Source of the DNA: Salinimonas iocasae
GTDB lineage: Bacteria; Pseudomonadota; Gammaproteobacteria; Enterobacterales; Alteromonadaceae
Assembly: GCF_006228385.1 (NCBI RefSeq)
Contig: NZ_CP039852.1
Location: 3,747,476 to 3,811,475, forward strand
Length of the DNA stretch: 64,000 nucleotides
Reading direction: 5' to 3'
Below, one piece after another: positions 19,801 to 28,230 of this stretch (its first letter is position 1; every line of letters begins with the position of its first letter). The position numbers and the translations under genes are program-made. The notes beneath the pieces were generated by a model that was not told the origin of the DNA, did not search any database, and was given only the letters and a program-made list of their open reading frames with translations.

Positions 19801-20628
19801 GACAAAACCGGTGAGGTAAAACTGGAGGCGTTTGGTCTTACTGCTAACCTGACGGGTCACTTGCAGGTAAAAACGCAGCCTGCGCTGGTGGGCTTTGGCG
19901 CACTTCAGATAATGGACGGCAGGTTTCAGGCTTACGGCCAGGATTTGCTTATTCGCACTGGGGAGGTGCAATTTAACGGACCCCTTGATCAGCCACAGTT
20001 ATTGGTAGAAGCGATACGCTCTCCCGCCAAAACCGATGACGGTGTCATTGCCGGGATCCGTATTGATGGCTTAGCCGATAGCCCAAATATCAACGTTTTC
20101 AGCACTCCCTCGATGGACCAGAGCCAATCTTTACTTTATTTACTAACCGGCAGTGGCGAACTGGGCGGCGATGGTGGTGAAACTAATTATGGTGCTCTGT
20201 TGCTTGGTCTGGGCCTGTCAAACACGGAAGGTATTCAGGGACAACTGGGTAATGCGTTGGGTATCGAAGATTTCAGTATTGGTACAACCTCCGGTTCAGC
20301 GGGTGATCCTAAACTGTCACTAACCGGTCGCATTAATGACAGACTAAGTGTTAAATACAATTTTGATGTTGGCCTGGGAAGTGGTGACAGTACGGCAGAA
20401 ACTGTTCGCAGACGTTCCGCGCCGCCGGATCTGGCATTACGCTATCGCTGGCTGCCCCAGTTTTATGCAGAAGCGATACAGACTACAATTGAGGAACAAA
20501 CAATTTTTGCTATAGACTTTTATTATCAGTTCTTTTTAGGCGAAGAGCCTAAGCAAAAAGCTGGCAAGCCGAAGTCTGAGGATACCGATAATTCACAAAG
20601 TGCTCGCCAAAATGGCGAAGATGAGTAA
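16858..20628 (+). CDS. tamB: Translocation and assembly module protein TamB
   Basis: AsmA-like protein of 1256 residues. One N-terminal transmembrane anchor (residues about 7-28) is followed by a long repetitive beta-strand region expected to form a hydrophobic periplasmic groove, ending in the conserved C-terminal DUF490 domain (about residues 920-1230, with LLYLLTGSGE and KYNFDVGLGSGD). TamB works with TamA and belongs to the family of bridge-like lipid carriers between the two membranes. A charged, low-complexity tail closes the protein. The coding sequence contains a near-match to parS (17603-17618). Confidence 0.95.
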   Translation: MKKRKMALWVLAPILLLILLIGILISPLGSPLLGPLASAVVPNLEIEDVSGSPLSTFTVEGVSWKNEQWQVEVNSASINLVLGCLFSNKVCIDFVTTDGVAVSQIGEAPEEEPPASEEPFSMPITVVIQQAKLTDTQFKMAGQKIELASLFLKGRMADVLTLDPVELEGLRITLPQTTQPPPQVNDTPVNYALSYTAPELPEIKTPVPINVTAFSLKDIRIVTGEQTQKINIVAFDTFSFSDYTMDLNGLHVKHEMGQADLSFAGTLKENYPINSDLIAKFTLPDGQSQQVKLNLDGSLSALELNVQAAGQYQANVQATADILNDDLPAKLNVTWPEQALPGMPDSKLYKGQLTARGQMGNYQVKGNTAADAPQVGRVPVSLDIVLNSKNITVNSLDAELLEGTVSNTGTLYLNESVSWSGKTRLKNISTLPLVSSGPTEVSGEFTSLMQYDQKGIQASLTDLDISGRQGGFDLNIKGSAVYSGPNELLVTSVQLTQGENQAEVAGQLIKNRLLKGTVQAQLTELDALYPGLNGSVTADIDVSGDWKDPAAEGSVSLDDVQVPASLNPSLAQQGAVNGDLSVSGKLSDHHVETRISMPEHLLSIVVDGAWEGERWKGMITDSQIGVFSTRWELESPFTVAVRPSPFSTKITAHCWDSRNEGELCMRDLLYKNDVARWNIDANRLPVGLWASEFLGELVPEPPEATASLTTQGKMPIGERPQGTFSLNVTPATWALGKDGNVAINVDAINASGELTKDELTASASLESEQLGNVNAQVKTRPFSDSPTIDGNISVDDIQVAPLKPISPAIRELTGSINGDIKLSGELGSPQLNGEVKLANGNIDIEDTPAAIGDWTQDIRFNGTSAQFDGQFSLGPGQGQLQGDIDWSTPRTPKLSLTLTGDRLEVQQRDVTVRISPDLEATVSPEAVEVRGTVNIPWARAKIEELPESAVAPSKDVYLRGEPPKEDPLSIVNADIDVLIDDDKTGEVKLEAFGLTANLTGHLQVKTQPALVGFGALQIMDGRFQAYGQDLLIRTGEVQFNGPLDQPQLLVEAIRSPAKTDDGVIAGIRIDGLADSPNINVFSTPSMDQSQSLLYLLTGSGELGGDGGETNYGALLLGLGLSNTEGIQGQLGNALGIEDFSIGTTSGSAGDPKLSLTGRINDRLSVKYNFDVGLGSGDSTAETVRRRSAPPDLALRYRWLPQFYAEAIQTTIEEQTIFAIDFYYQFFLGEEPKQKAGKPKSEDTDNSQSARQNGEDE
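17603..17618. promoter_or_regulatory. parS-like ParB binding site inside tamB
   Basis: GGTTACACGTGAAGCA matches the bacterial chromosomal parS palindrome TGTTNCACGTGAAACA at all but two specified positions. It lies about 38 kb from the oriC-like region, on the same arm as parAB. Functional near-consensus sites are known in other bacteria, but this may be chance. Confidence 0.35.
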
Positions 20629-20633
20629 CTGAC

Positions 20634-21212
20634 TTAAAGCTCACTGGTGTCTATTTGTATTTGTAGTTGCTCGAGTTCCCTGGCGAAACGGCGCTGACGT
20701 CGGGCTGCCCAGAGATAGAAAAGCAGATTAGCAATGCCGGCTCCGCCTATGGCAATAACCACTGGTATGTGCTTAGCGGCTGGCAACCCGCCGTTGATAT
20801 ATAAAGTCAGGTAGAATGCAGTCAGTGCGAGCTGCACAACCCAGGCAGAGTGTTTGGATACCTGGGCTATCCGAACATTGTTTGCTAACTGATTGCGAAG
20901 AAGATGTAGGTGATCGCGCGTCGACTTTCCACTGAATAACGATAAACGCCTTAGCCAGGTCAGATAAATAGTGTAAACCACAGCAGCAAAACCAATAGCA
21001 ATCAGAAAATACCACTCTGGTGAATTCGTTCTTATTGGTGACCAGAAAAGTAAATAGATAAGCGGTACCAGGCATAAAAAATCCAGTGTGAGGTATAATC
21101 TGTGCCTGAACTGAAATGTCCGCCAACGCTTCTTCACCTGATTAATATCAATCTTGGAAACTGGCTGAGACTGCCACAAATCATTTAAGTCTTTGTCGAA
21201 ATCATTCATCAT
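20634..21212 (-). CDS. Membrane protein co-transcribed with ECF sigma factor
   Basis: A 192-residue protein of unknown function. A cytoplasmic N-terminal segment of about 40 residues (DLNDLWQSQPVSKIDINQV) is followed by four predicted transmembrane helices arranged in two pairs and a basic, coiled C-terminus. Its ATG lies 8 bp before the end of the sigma gene, so the two overlap by 11 bp. By position it may be an anti-sigma factor, and the short N-terminal cytoplasmic region would be the sigma-binding part; no zinc-binding HxxxCxxC motif of the ZAS type is present. The role is inferred from context only. Confidence 0.6.
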   Translation of the reverse strand: MMNDFDKDLNDLWQSQPVSKIDINQVKKRWRTFQFRHRLYLTLDFLCLVPLIYLLFWSPIRTNSPEWYFLIAIGFAAVVYTIYLTWLRRLSLFSGKSTRDHLHLLRNQLANNVRIAQVSKHSAWVVQLALTAFYLTLYINGGLPAAKHIPVVIAIGGAGIANLLFYLWAARRQRRFARELEQLQIQIDTSEL

Positions 21213-21696
21213 TCAGACTCCTTTTTATCGCAGTCTTAGCACGATTAAGTAACACACCCACATGGGAACGTTGCAAACCGCACACATCGGCAATTTCGTC
21301 ATAGCTAAGCCCTTCCAGCGACAGGGTTATTACCTGACGGCTCTGAATAGGTAATACGCGAATGGCATCAAGCAGCCGCTGGCGTGATTGAGCCTGCTCG
21401 GCGTGAGCACCCGGTCCACTCTGTTTTTCTTCACAGAATAGCGTGCTGTTATCTTCAAAATCATCTGTTGCCGGTTGTTTTACCTGACGCGAGACATGAC
21501 TCACAGCTCGGTTGTGTGCCACTTTAAGAATATAGGTTTTGATACTACTGCGTCCTTCATAGCGTTGTAGACTTTGCCACACCGCCAGGCTGATATCCTG
21601 CGCTAACTCATCACGAAGTGCTGGCTCAGCCTCATAAGAAGCAGCCACGCGGCTCAATAATGGTCCGTACTGAGAAAACACCTGCTCAAAATCCAC
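21202..21696 (-). CDS. ECF-type RNA polymerase sigma factor
   Basis: A 164-residue sigma70-family protein with only regions 2 and 4. Region 2 includes LAQDISLAVWQSLQRY and TYILKVAHNRAVSH (about residues 28-80); region 4 has the helix-turn-helix LSLEGLSYDEIADVCGL through VGVLLNRAKTAIKRSL. It starts with GTG at 21696. It is followed by an overlapping membrane protein gene, a frequent arrangement for sigma/anti-sigma pairs, and is divergent from a PspB-like gene that may be one of its targets. The stress it answers to is unknown. Confidence 0.88.
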   Translation of the reverse strand: MDFEQVFSQYGPLLSRVAASYEAEPALRDELAQDISLAVWQSLQRYEGRSSIKTYILKVAHNRAVSHVSRQVKQPATDDFEDNSTLFCEEKQSGPGAHAEQAQSRQRLLDAIRVLPIQSRQVITLSLEGLSYDEIADVCGLQRSHVGVLLNRAKTAIKRSLNDE

Positions 21697-21834
21697 TTTT
21701 CTGGAACATTCCCTTCTGGTGTAAAACGTTGTATATCCGGATAGTCGTCAAAAATAAAAAAATATTACAGGCACAACGTAATAAAGCGAAAACAGTGATG
21801 ACTGTATATCCAAACCAGTAAGAGGAAAAGAACG

Positions 21835-22116
21835 ATGACAGCAATCATTACACTAACGCTTGTATTCACCCTGATTGGCGTGGCTTATTATTTTGACGCC
21901 CGGTACGGCTGGCAGTTTGTAGCCTGGATGAACGGCACAACTGAAAACCCATTTATATCTGCAAACCGAAAAAGTACCTCAGGTCGCTCAGCACAAAAAC
22001 AAAACAGTGTTGAAAAGGATAAGGAAATTTCCGCTTTAAGAAAAAGAGTGGAGACGCTGGAGGCGATTGTGACTGATTCCACTTATGAGCTTAATCAGAA
22101 AATAAATCGCCTGTAG
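21835..22116 (+). CDS. Small PspB-like membrane protein
   Basis: A 93-residue protein with one N-terminal transmembrane helix (residues about 3-21), a short polar linker and a C-terminal coiled coil (EISALRKRVETLEAIVTDS, about residues 63-81). The topology and the R-x-x-x-LE-x-I heptads resemble phage-shock protein B and related small envelope-stress proteins, but overall similarity is limited to this region. AAGAGGAAAAGAACG before the ATG gives a good ribosome site. It is divergent from the ECF sigma gene, which suggests a shared regulatory region. Confidence 0.65.
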   Translation: MTAIITLTLVFTLIGVAYYFDARYGWQFVAWMNGTTENPFISANRKSTSGRSAQKQNSVEKDKEISALRKRVETLEAIVTDSTYELNQKINRL

Positions 22117-22125
22117 ATACGACGT

Positions 22126-23058
22126 CTATGCGCTGTGCTGCAAAAACTGCTCAATGTTGGATACGGCTTTATCCAGCAAACGCTGTCTGGATTCCGTCGC
22201 TCCCCACGCTGAATGCGGGGTAATAATAAGGTTATCCAATGGCTCAGCCAGCAACGGATTATCTGATGAAGGTGGCTCTGTACTAAGCACGTCCAGTCCT
22301 GCGCCAGCAATACTGCCAGAGCGCAGAGCCTCGGCCAGTGCGTGTTCATCCACCAGCGTGCCACGAGCAGTGTTGATGAGAAATGTACTGGGCTTCATCT
22401 TTTCCAGCGCAGCTTTATTAATAAGGTTTTCGGTATCACGCGTCGCCGGACAATGCAGACTCACTACGTCGGCCTGACTAAGCAAATCATCCAATGGCGG
22501 TCGCGGGTCATCACTGCTACCTGGTCGCGCGCTGAAACTTACCCGCATACCCAACGCCTGGCAGACACGGGCAAAGCCGCTACCCAGCTGGCCGCTACCG
22601 ACTATCACCAAATGTTTATCACGAAGCTCGGTTATCGGAAAATCAAGCAAACAAAAATGCTCAGACTGCTGCCAGCGGGATGCGTTAACAGACTGATTGT
22701 ACCTCACAAACGAGGTAGTCAGATTGAGCAGCAGCATGAGTGCATGCTGAACCACAGAGCCTGTACCGTAGCCTTCTACATTGGCCACCCTGATATCATG
22801 GGCCTGACAATAGTCGGTATCTACATTATTCATGCCCGTAGCGAGCACGCCAATATAGCGACACTGACTGTCATTTAAGTTTTGTTCGCTCAACACGACT
22901 TTGTTAGTCAGGATAATTTGCGCATCCTTGATGCGGGCATTTACCTCGTTGGCGGCTGTATTATCAAAGTAGGTCCAGCTGACAGGTAAGGCTTCCAGCG
23001 AAGCTAAATCCAGATCGTCCGGCTTCAAAGAAGCCATATCAAGTATTACACCTTTCAT
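22126..23058 (-). CDS. D-2-hydroxyacid dehydrogenase family protein
   Basis: A 310-residue NAD(P)-dependent oxidoreductase. The Rossmann motif GSGQLGSGFA is near residues 148-157; the catalytic triad of the family is visible as Arg in NTARGTLVDE (near residue 230), Glu in DVLSTEPP and His in ITPHSAWGA. Family members reduce 2-keto acids such as glyoxylate, hydroxypyruvate or pyruvate, and the exact substrate cannot be set from sequence; glycerate dehydrogenase-like is most plausible. The start at 23058 (MKGVILDMASLKPDD) makes a 4-bp overlap with the thioesterase gene; a longer in-frame reading is not protein-like. Confidence 0.88.
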   Translation of the reverse strand: MKGVILDMASLKPDDLDLASLEALPVSWTYFDNTAANEVNARIKDAQIILTNKVVLSEQNLNDSQCRYIGVLATGMNNVDTDYCQAHDIRVANVEGYGTGSVVQHALMLLLNLTTSFVRYNQSVNASRWQQSEHFCLLDFPITELRDKHLVIVGSGQLGSGFARVCQALGMRVSFSARPGSSDDPRPPLDDLLSQADVVSLHCPATRDTENLINKAALEKMKPSTFLINTARGTLVDEHALAEALRSGSIAGAGLDVLSTEPPSSDNPLLAEPLDNLIITPHSAWGATESRQRLLDKAVSNIEQFLQHSA

Positions 23059-23495
23059 TCCAGGTCCTCGCTCAACGCATCCAGCTGCAATTTGATGTGA
23101 CTGGGTATCGGCACCACTTTGTCTGTAGCGCGCTCTACAAATATTTGCATGAACTGACCATGGGCAGCACGCCGCCCGGTCTCGCCAGCATATACCGACA
23201 CACCGAATGTGACTGCGCTGCGGGCCAACTTTATAACCCGTAAACCCACAGCAATGGGCTCTGGATAGCTGACGTTTGACATGTACTGACACTGGGAGCC
23301 GGTGACAAACGGCACAATCTTACTTGAGGCAACATTGAGCTCACAGCGTTCACTTAAAAACTGATTTACTACTGAATCAAAAAAGCTATAAAACACCACA
23401 TTACTGATATGACCAAGTGCATCGCAATCCTGCGCACGTGTGGTCAGCTCAATATGATAAGGATAATCGGCCAGTGAGGGTGCAAAATCAGTCAT
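23055..23495 (-). CDS. Acyl-CoA thioesterase, hotdog fold
   Basis: A 146-residue protein of the 4-hydroxybenzoyl-CoA thioesterase/YbgC-like family. The signature around the catalytic Asp is present near the N-terminus (TRAQDCDALGHISNVVFYSFFDSV), followed by the usual beta-sheet core. Such enzymes hydrolyse short or aromatic acyl-CoA thioesters; substrate unknown. Translationally coupled to the downstream dehydrogenase by an ATGA overlap, which suggests shared expression rather than a proven pathway. Confidence 0.82.
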   Translation of the reverse strand: MTDFAPSLADYPYHIELTTRAQDCDALGHISNVVFYSFFDSVVNQFLSERCELNVASSKIVPFVTGSQCQYMSNVSYPEPIAVGLRVIKLARSAVTFGVSVYAGETGRRAAHGQFMQIFVERATDKVVPIPSHIKLQLDALSEDLE

Positions 23496-23552
23496 AATCA
23501 GACTCAGTCAAAAAGAATAGCATACGTTGCCTGATACAGAATTCCCACCCTG

Positions 23553-24683
23553 TCAGGAACTTTCAGAGTGTAAACCTGATTGAGACGCTAACAAAATCAG
23601 GTCGTCACGATGGATAATTTCCGACCCTCTGGAAAATCCTATGAGACTCTCAAAATCTTTACTATTAAAGCCTTTTATCGACAGTAAGTCTTCACTATTA
23701 TAATTTACCAGGCCTTTGGCGATAGCCGTATTATTGTGTTCAACTGTTACAGCATCCCCCACCCGAAAGTTTCCCTTAATATCTACTATTCCCTTTGCCA
23801 GCAAAGAGGCTCCCCGGCCGCAAACAGCTTCCTTGGCGCCACCATCAACAATAAGTGTGCCACGGGATTTCAGCGTGTGTTGCAACCACAATTTGCGCGC
23901 GTGAACAGGTGCCTGAGAGGGGCAAAACAGCGAACCATCAAGCTTTCCTTTGCTAAGCGCCTCAAACACTGCCTTATGGTGACCATTAATAATGCAGGCC
24001 TGAATGCCACTGCCCATACAGGTTTTGGCGGCTTGAAGTTTAGTCAGCATACCACCGGTGCCCACCGCTGAACCGGCACCGCCGGCCAGACTCATAATTT
24101 TATCGTCAATATTGAATACTTTATCAAGGCGGGTGGCAGAGGGGTCTTTCCTGGGATCAGCCGTATATAACCCATCAATATCTGAACAGATAATCAGCGT
24201 ATCAGCCTGTGAAACCAGTGCGGTATAGGCTGCCAGATTGTCATTATCACCCACTTTAAGTTCGTCCACTGCAACGGTGTCATTCTCGTTGATAACCGGA
24301 ATAGCCCCATGCTTGAGAAGCTGATTGATGGTGTTTTTTATATTTACGTATCGGGTACGGTCGTGCAGATCACCGGCGGTAAGCAGAAGCTGGGCACAGG
24401 GGCGGTCGAGTAATTCCTGCCAGCACGCCATCATCCGGGTCTGACCAATTGCTGCCATCGCCTGTTTTTCAGCAATAGTAGGCCGGTGTGTAACAGGCAC
24501 TTGTTGACGCCCGGCCGCTACACTTCCTGATGAAACAATAATGACATCTTTGCCGGCTTGCTGTGAGCGCATTATAAATTGCGCAAGAGGCTGTAAAAGC
24601 TTCGGATTACACCCTCTGCCTTCTGGCGCGATTAGTGCGCTGCCTACCTTGATAACTGCACGCTGCCAGCTCAGCCTGTTCAT
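23553..24683 (-). CDS. proB: Glutamate 5-kinase
   Basis: A 376-residue enzyme that phosphorylates L-glutamate in the first step of proline synthesis. The amino-acid kinase domain covers about residues 1-260, with AVIKVGSALI at the start, SSGSVAAGR, NENDTVAVDELKVGDNDNLAA and GTGGMLTKLQAAK; a PUA domain follows (about 280-370). The start MNRLSWQRAVIKVG at 24683 is chosen because it fits family length; an ATG 36 bp upstream adds a hydrophobic dodecapeptide and neither start has a strong ribosome site. proA is not next to it, unlike in E. coli. Proline feedback is expected from the family. Confidence 0.94.
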   Translation of the reverse strand: MNRLSWQRAVIKVGSALIAPEGRGCNPKLLQPLAQFIMRSQQAGKDVIIVSSGSVAAGRQQVPVTHRPTIAEKQAMAAIGQTRMMACWQELLDRPCAQLLLTAGDLHDRTRYVNIKNTINQLLKHGAIPVINENDTVAVDELKVGDNDNLAAYTALVSQADTLIICSDIDGLYTADPRKDPSATRLDKVFNIDDKIMSLAGGAGSAVGTGGMLTKLQAAKTCMGSGIQACIINGHHKAVFEALSKGKLDGSLFCPSQAPVHARKLWLQHTLKSRGTLIVDGGAKEAVCGRGASLLAKGIVDIKGNFRVGDAVTVEHNNTAIAKGLVNYNSEDLLSIKGFNSKDFESLIGFSRGSEIIHRDDLILLASQSGLHSESS

Positions 24684-24888
24684 ATATGTTATGCCGAAAA
24701 AGGAAAGAATTTTAAGCATACGACAGAATGTGATAACTGAAAAAGCGCTTATTTCATTTAATTTTTACGACCCGTCTTTGCGGTGAATTTTTGACTTATT
24801 GCGGCTAAGACCTGCAAAAATGCATCAACTAACGATAGAATGACAAATTCGATGCCCTTAACTTAGCAATATCTAGCAAGGAATCTGC

Positions 24889-27363
24889 ATGAGCAAACGA
24901 CAAAACCGCCTGTTCTGGCTGGTGTCTGCAGTATCAGTGATGCTGCATTTACCGGTTGCCGCCAGTTCAGCGATAAAACAAACAAAAGGCGACTTTGAAG
25001 ATAAATTCCGACAGCTGGAAGAAACCCTGCCCACGCCAAATGTCTATCGAAATGCAGCCGGTGCACCCGGTCACCAGTATTGGCAGCAAAAAGTAGACTA
25101 TAAGATCGACGTAAAACTAAATGAAGAAAATCGTCGCATCGAAGCGTCAGAACAAATCACTTATCAGAATAATTCGCCTGACACGCTGAAATACCTCTGG
25201 ATTCAGCTTGATCAGAATAAATATCGCGAAGACTCTATGTCAGCACTGACAACGACCTTTGGCGGTATCGGGAATCGTGGTCCGGCTACCAAATCAGCAT
25301 CTTCTGATGCGCCAGCGCGGCTAAGCATGGGTGCATTGCGTCGTCAGCAGTTTGTAGAAGACACTGAATTAGGTTACGACATTCAGAAAGTCGCTACCGG
25401 CAACGGCAAAAAGCTGCACCACGTTATTGTGGGTACGCTGATGCGCGTTGATTTGGATAAGCCACTTAAACCTGGTCAGCAAACAAATCTTCAAATTGAT
25501 TTTGCATTTAACATCGTAGAGGAAGATGCTGTCAGCGCTCGCGCGGGTTACGAGCACTTCCCGGATGATGAGCGTGAAGGCGGCAACGACATCTTTTTGC
25601 TGGCGCAATGGTTCCCTCGCCTTGCTGCATATACAGACTATGAAGCATGGACCAATAAAGAATTTATTGGCCGCGGCGAGTTCACGCTGGAATTTGGTAA
25701 CTATGATGTGAACATTACTGTTCCTGCCGATCATATTGTTTCGTCTACCGGTACCTTACAGAACCCGAAAGATGTTTTAACCAAGACACAGCGCGACCGT
25801 CTGAAAAAAGCTGAAAATGCCGAACGCCCTGTTTTTGTTGTTACTGCAGAAGAAGCGCTGGAGAACGAAAAAGCCGGTACGTCCAAAACCAAAACCTGGC
25901 GCTTTAAAGCGGAAAATATCCGTGATTTCGCCTGGGCATCATCACGTAAATTTATGTGGGATGCGCGCGGCTTTGAGCAGGATAATGAAGACACACCATT
26001 AGTTATGGCAATGTCTTTCTACCCTAAAGAAGGCGGCGATTTGTGGAAGAAATACTCTACTGAATCAGTCATCCACACACTGGATGTGTATAACCGCTTT
26101 ACCTTTGACTACCCCTATCCGACAGCCCAGTCCGTAAACGGTCCTGTTGGCGGTATGGAATACCCGATGATTTCCTTCAACGGTCCTCGTACTGACTTAC
26201 AGGATGACGGCTCACGTACCTATTCGCTGGCTGAAAAGCGCTTTTTGATTGGCGTGGTAATTCACGAAGTGGGTCATAACTATTTCCCTATGATTGTAAA
26301 CTCGGACGAGCGTCAGTGGACCTGGATGGATGAAGGCCTGAACAGCTTCCTTGACGGTGTTGCAGGTCGTGAATGGGATCCGAATATTCCATGGGGTGTA
26401 GAGCCGCGTGATGTAGTAGGTTATATGAAGTCATCGTCTCAGGTGCCTATCATGACACAGTCAGATTCAGTACTGCACCTGGGTCCGAACGCTTACACCA
26501 AGCCCGCTGTTGCCCTGAATATCTTGCGTGAAACTATCCTGGGCCGTGAACTGTTTGATTTTGCTTTTCGCGAATATGCCCAACGCTGGATGTTCAAGCG
26601 TCCTACGCCAGCAGATTTCTTCCGCACGATGGAAGAAGCGTCAGGTGTAGATCTTGACTGGTTCTGGCGTGGCTGGTTCTACAGCACAGACCATGTCGAT
26701 ATCGCGATTGACCGCGTATACAAACTGCGTCTGGACACTGAAGATCCGGATATTGACCTGAAGCGTCAACGTGAAGCTGAGATGGAAAAACCAATGTCTC
26801 TGACCGTTGAGCGTAATGAACAGGAAGGTCGTCAGCTGTGGGTTGAACGTTTTGACGATATCAAAGATTTCTACGACGATAACGATCAATACACCCCGAC
26901 TAACAAAGATCGCAATAAGTACCGAAAATTCCTGAAAGATTTAGAACCGTGGGAACGTAAAGCGTTTGAGCGAGCTGTCCGTGAAGACAAAAATTACTAT
27001 GTCATGGAATTCTCCAATCAGGGCGGTCTGGTTATGCCAATCATTCTTGAATTAGAGTTTGCTGACGGTACTAAACAGATGAAGCGAATTCCGGCTGAAA
27101 TCTGGCGCCGTACGCCCAAGGCTGTTTCTAATCTGATTGTCACAGAAAAAGACAAAGAGCTGGTTAGCGTTGCGGTTGACCCACGCTGGGAAACCGCTGA
27201 TGTAGATGTGGAGAATAACTACTATCCACGCCGCATTATTCCGTCTCGTATTGAAGCCTATAAGTCAGAAAAGAGCAGCAGACGTGTTTACAAAGACCTG
27301 ATGCAGGAAAGTAAGACTGAACTGAAGACTGAAGATGACGACAGTGATAGCGATGACGACTAA
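24889..27363 (+). CDS. Exported M1-family zinc metallopeptidase
   Basis: An 824-residue protein with a signal peptide (cleavage near PVAASS, about residue 27). The gluzincin zinc site HEVGHN and the third ligand in WMDEGLNSF are near residues 463-487, and the M1 exopeptidase motif appears as GGMEYPM. The N-terminal beta domain (residues about 50-330) is M1-like. The end of the protein is a run of Asp/Ser. M1 enzymes are mostly aminopeptidases. AAGGA precedes the ATG by 8 bases. It is followed at once by a DUF6702 gene that overlaps its stop, as a two-gene unit. Confidence 0.9.
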   Translation: MSKRQNRLFWLVSAVSVMLHLPVAASSAIKQTKGDFEDKFRQLEETLPTPNVYRNAAGAPGHQYWQQKVDYKIDVKLNEENRRIEASEQITYQNNSPDTLKYLWIQLDQNKYREDSMSALTTTFGGIGNRGPATKSASSDAPARLSMGALRRQQFVEDTELGYDIQKVATGNGKKLHHVIVGTLMRVDLDKPLKPGQQTNLQIDFAFNIVEEDAVSARAGYEHFPDDEREGGNDIFLLAQWFPRLAAYTDYEAWTNKEFIGRGEFTLEFGNYDVNITVPADHIVSSTGTLQNPKDVLTKTQRDRLKKAENAERPVFVVTAEEALENEKAGTSKTKTWRFKAENIRDFAWASSRKFMWDARGFEQDNEDTPLVMAMSFYPKEGGDLWKKYSTESVIHTLDVYNRFTFDYPYPTAQSVNGPVGGMEYPMISFNGPRTDLQDDGSRTYSLAEKRFLIGVVIHEVGHNYFPMIVNSDERQWTWMDEGLNSFLDGVAGREWDPNIPWGVEPRDVVGYMKSSSQVPIMTQSDSVLHLGPNAYTKPAVALNILRETILGRELFDFAFREYAQRWMFKRPTPADFFRTMEEASGVDLDWFWRGWFYSTDHVDIAIDRVYKLRLDTEDPDIDLKRQREAEMEKPMSLTVERNEQEGRQLWVERFDDIKDFYDDNDQYTPTNKDRNKYRKFLKDLEPWERKAFERAVREDKNYYVMEFSNQGGLVMPIILELEFADGTKQMKRIPAEIWRRTPKAVSNLIVTEKDKELVSVAVDPRWETADVDVENNYYPRRIIPSRIEAYKSEKSSRRVYKDLMQESKTELKTEDDDSDSDDD

Positions 27364-27883
27364 GTCTGTATTTCAGCGCACCATGCAGTGGAGCCTTATG
27401 GCTTTGCTGTTGGTGTCATGTGCCCAGGTACAGGCGCATCAGATTAAAGCAGCCATTACTACTGTGCTGTTTAATCCGCGCACGGAAAACATCGAAGTCA
27501 TGCATCGCTTCAATCTGCATGATGCTGAGCATGCCGTTAAGCGTCTGTTCGATAAGCAGGCAGACATACTGGACGATAAGAAGACGCAACAGGCGTTTGC
27601 TGAGTATGTTACACAGCGCTTTTCAGTTCGTAATGCCGGTGGCAAGGCGCTTGCCCTCAACTTGGTTGGCTTTGAAACGGAAGGTAAATTCTTCTGGGTT
27701 TACCAGGAAACGGCTCAGCCGCCAGAGCTTGAAGGACTTCAAATTCAGCACGATGCATTGCGAGACTTGTGGCCATCTCAGGTCAATACGTTAAACGTTG
27801 AAGGGATGGGTGATATAAAAACGCTACGGTTTGAAGGCAATGCAACATTGCTGGAAGTCGAGTTTGAAGGCCATCACCACTAA
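27353..27883 (+). CDS. DUF6702-like exported protein
   Basis: A 176-residue protein with a signal peptide ending in AQVQA-H (about residue 29). The mature part begins HQIKAAITTVLFNPRTENIEVMHRF, which is characteristic of the DUF6702 family, in which the protein starts with a conserved His. Function is unknown. The ATG at 27353 overlaps the upstream peptidase gene by 11 bp, and coupling to it suggests that it assists or accompanies that enzyme. An earlier ATG at 27335 in the same frame adds six residues and is less likely. Confidence 0.75.
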   Translation: MTTKSVFQRTMQWSLMALLLVSCAQVQAHQIKAAITTVLFNPRTENIEVMHRFNLHDAEHAVKRLFDKQADILDDKKTQQAFAEYVTQRFSVRNAGGKALALNLVGFETEGKFFWVYQETAQPPELEGLQIQHDALRDLWPSQVNTLNVEGMGDIKTLRFEGNATLLEVEFEGHHH

Positions 27884-27910
27884 AGTCTTACATTAACATC
27901 ATTGCAACAT

Positions 27911-27962
27911 CAGCCCGCTTTATCCATTATAAAAAAATAATGGTTAACGGGCTGATTTTTTT
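27911..27962 (+). terminator. Long-stem terminator after the M1/DUF6702 pair
   Basis: Arms CAGCCCG (27911-27917) and CGGGCTG (27948-27954) close a structure whose upper stem is CCATTAT / ATAATGG around an A6 loop, then A and seven T. The T-tract runs directly into the ATG of the next reading frame. Confidence 0.8.
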
Positions 27963-28226
27963 ATGAGTACATCAGATAGCTTCTCAAATAGAAAGAATAT
28001 TATCTGGGTATATCTTTCAGGCGCAATGGCGCTGACATTTATTGTACTGCTGTTTCTACCTGATTCTGGTACTGGTGGCGCTACGCTGTCGTTGTATTCA
28101 ACGATGTTGTGGTGCGGACTGTTCGGCGCGGCGCTGTTCAGATATTTGCTTAAAAATACCTGGGTAGGTTTTGCCGCAGGAAGTGTAGCGGGAATGCTGA
28201 TTCAGATTGTTTCGCAGATGGTGTAA
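27963..28226 (+). CDS. Small membrane protein, unknown
   Basis: An 87-residue ORF with three predicted transmembrane helices (about residues 13-33, 38-58 and 63-85). I do not recognise a family. Its ATG follows the T-tract of the upstream terminator with no ribosome site between, so it is either leaderless, starts later, or is read only by transcripts that escape termination. Its sequence is protein-like with hydrophobic segmentation and an aromatic belt (NTWVGFAAG), and it converges with the next gene 5 bp away. Confidence 0.55.
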   Translation: MSTSDSFSNRKNIIWVYLSGAMALTFIVLLFLPDSGTGGATLSLYSTMLWCGLFGAALFRYLLKNTWVGFAAGSVAGMLIQIVSQMV

Positions 28227-28230
28227 CCCA

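Noticed and set aside
22126..23292. Longer reading of the D-2-hydroxyacid dehydrogenase
   Set aside because: The added 78 residues are rich in Cys, Arg and His and lie antisense-like over the thioesterase gene in another frame; the ATG at 23058 gives normal length and an ATGA overlap.
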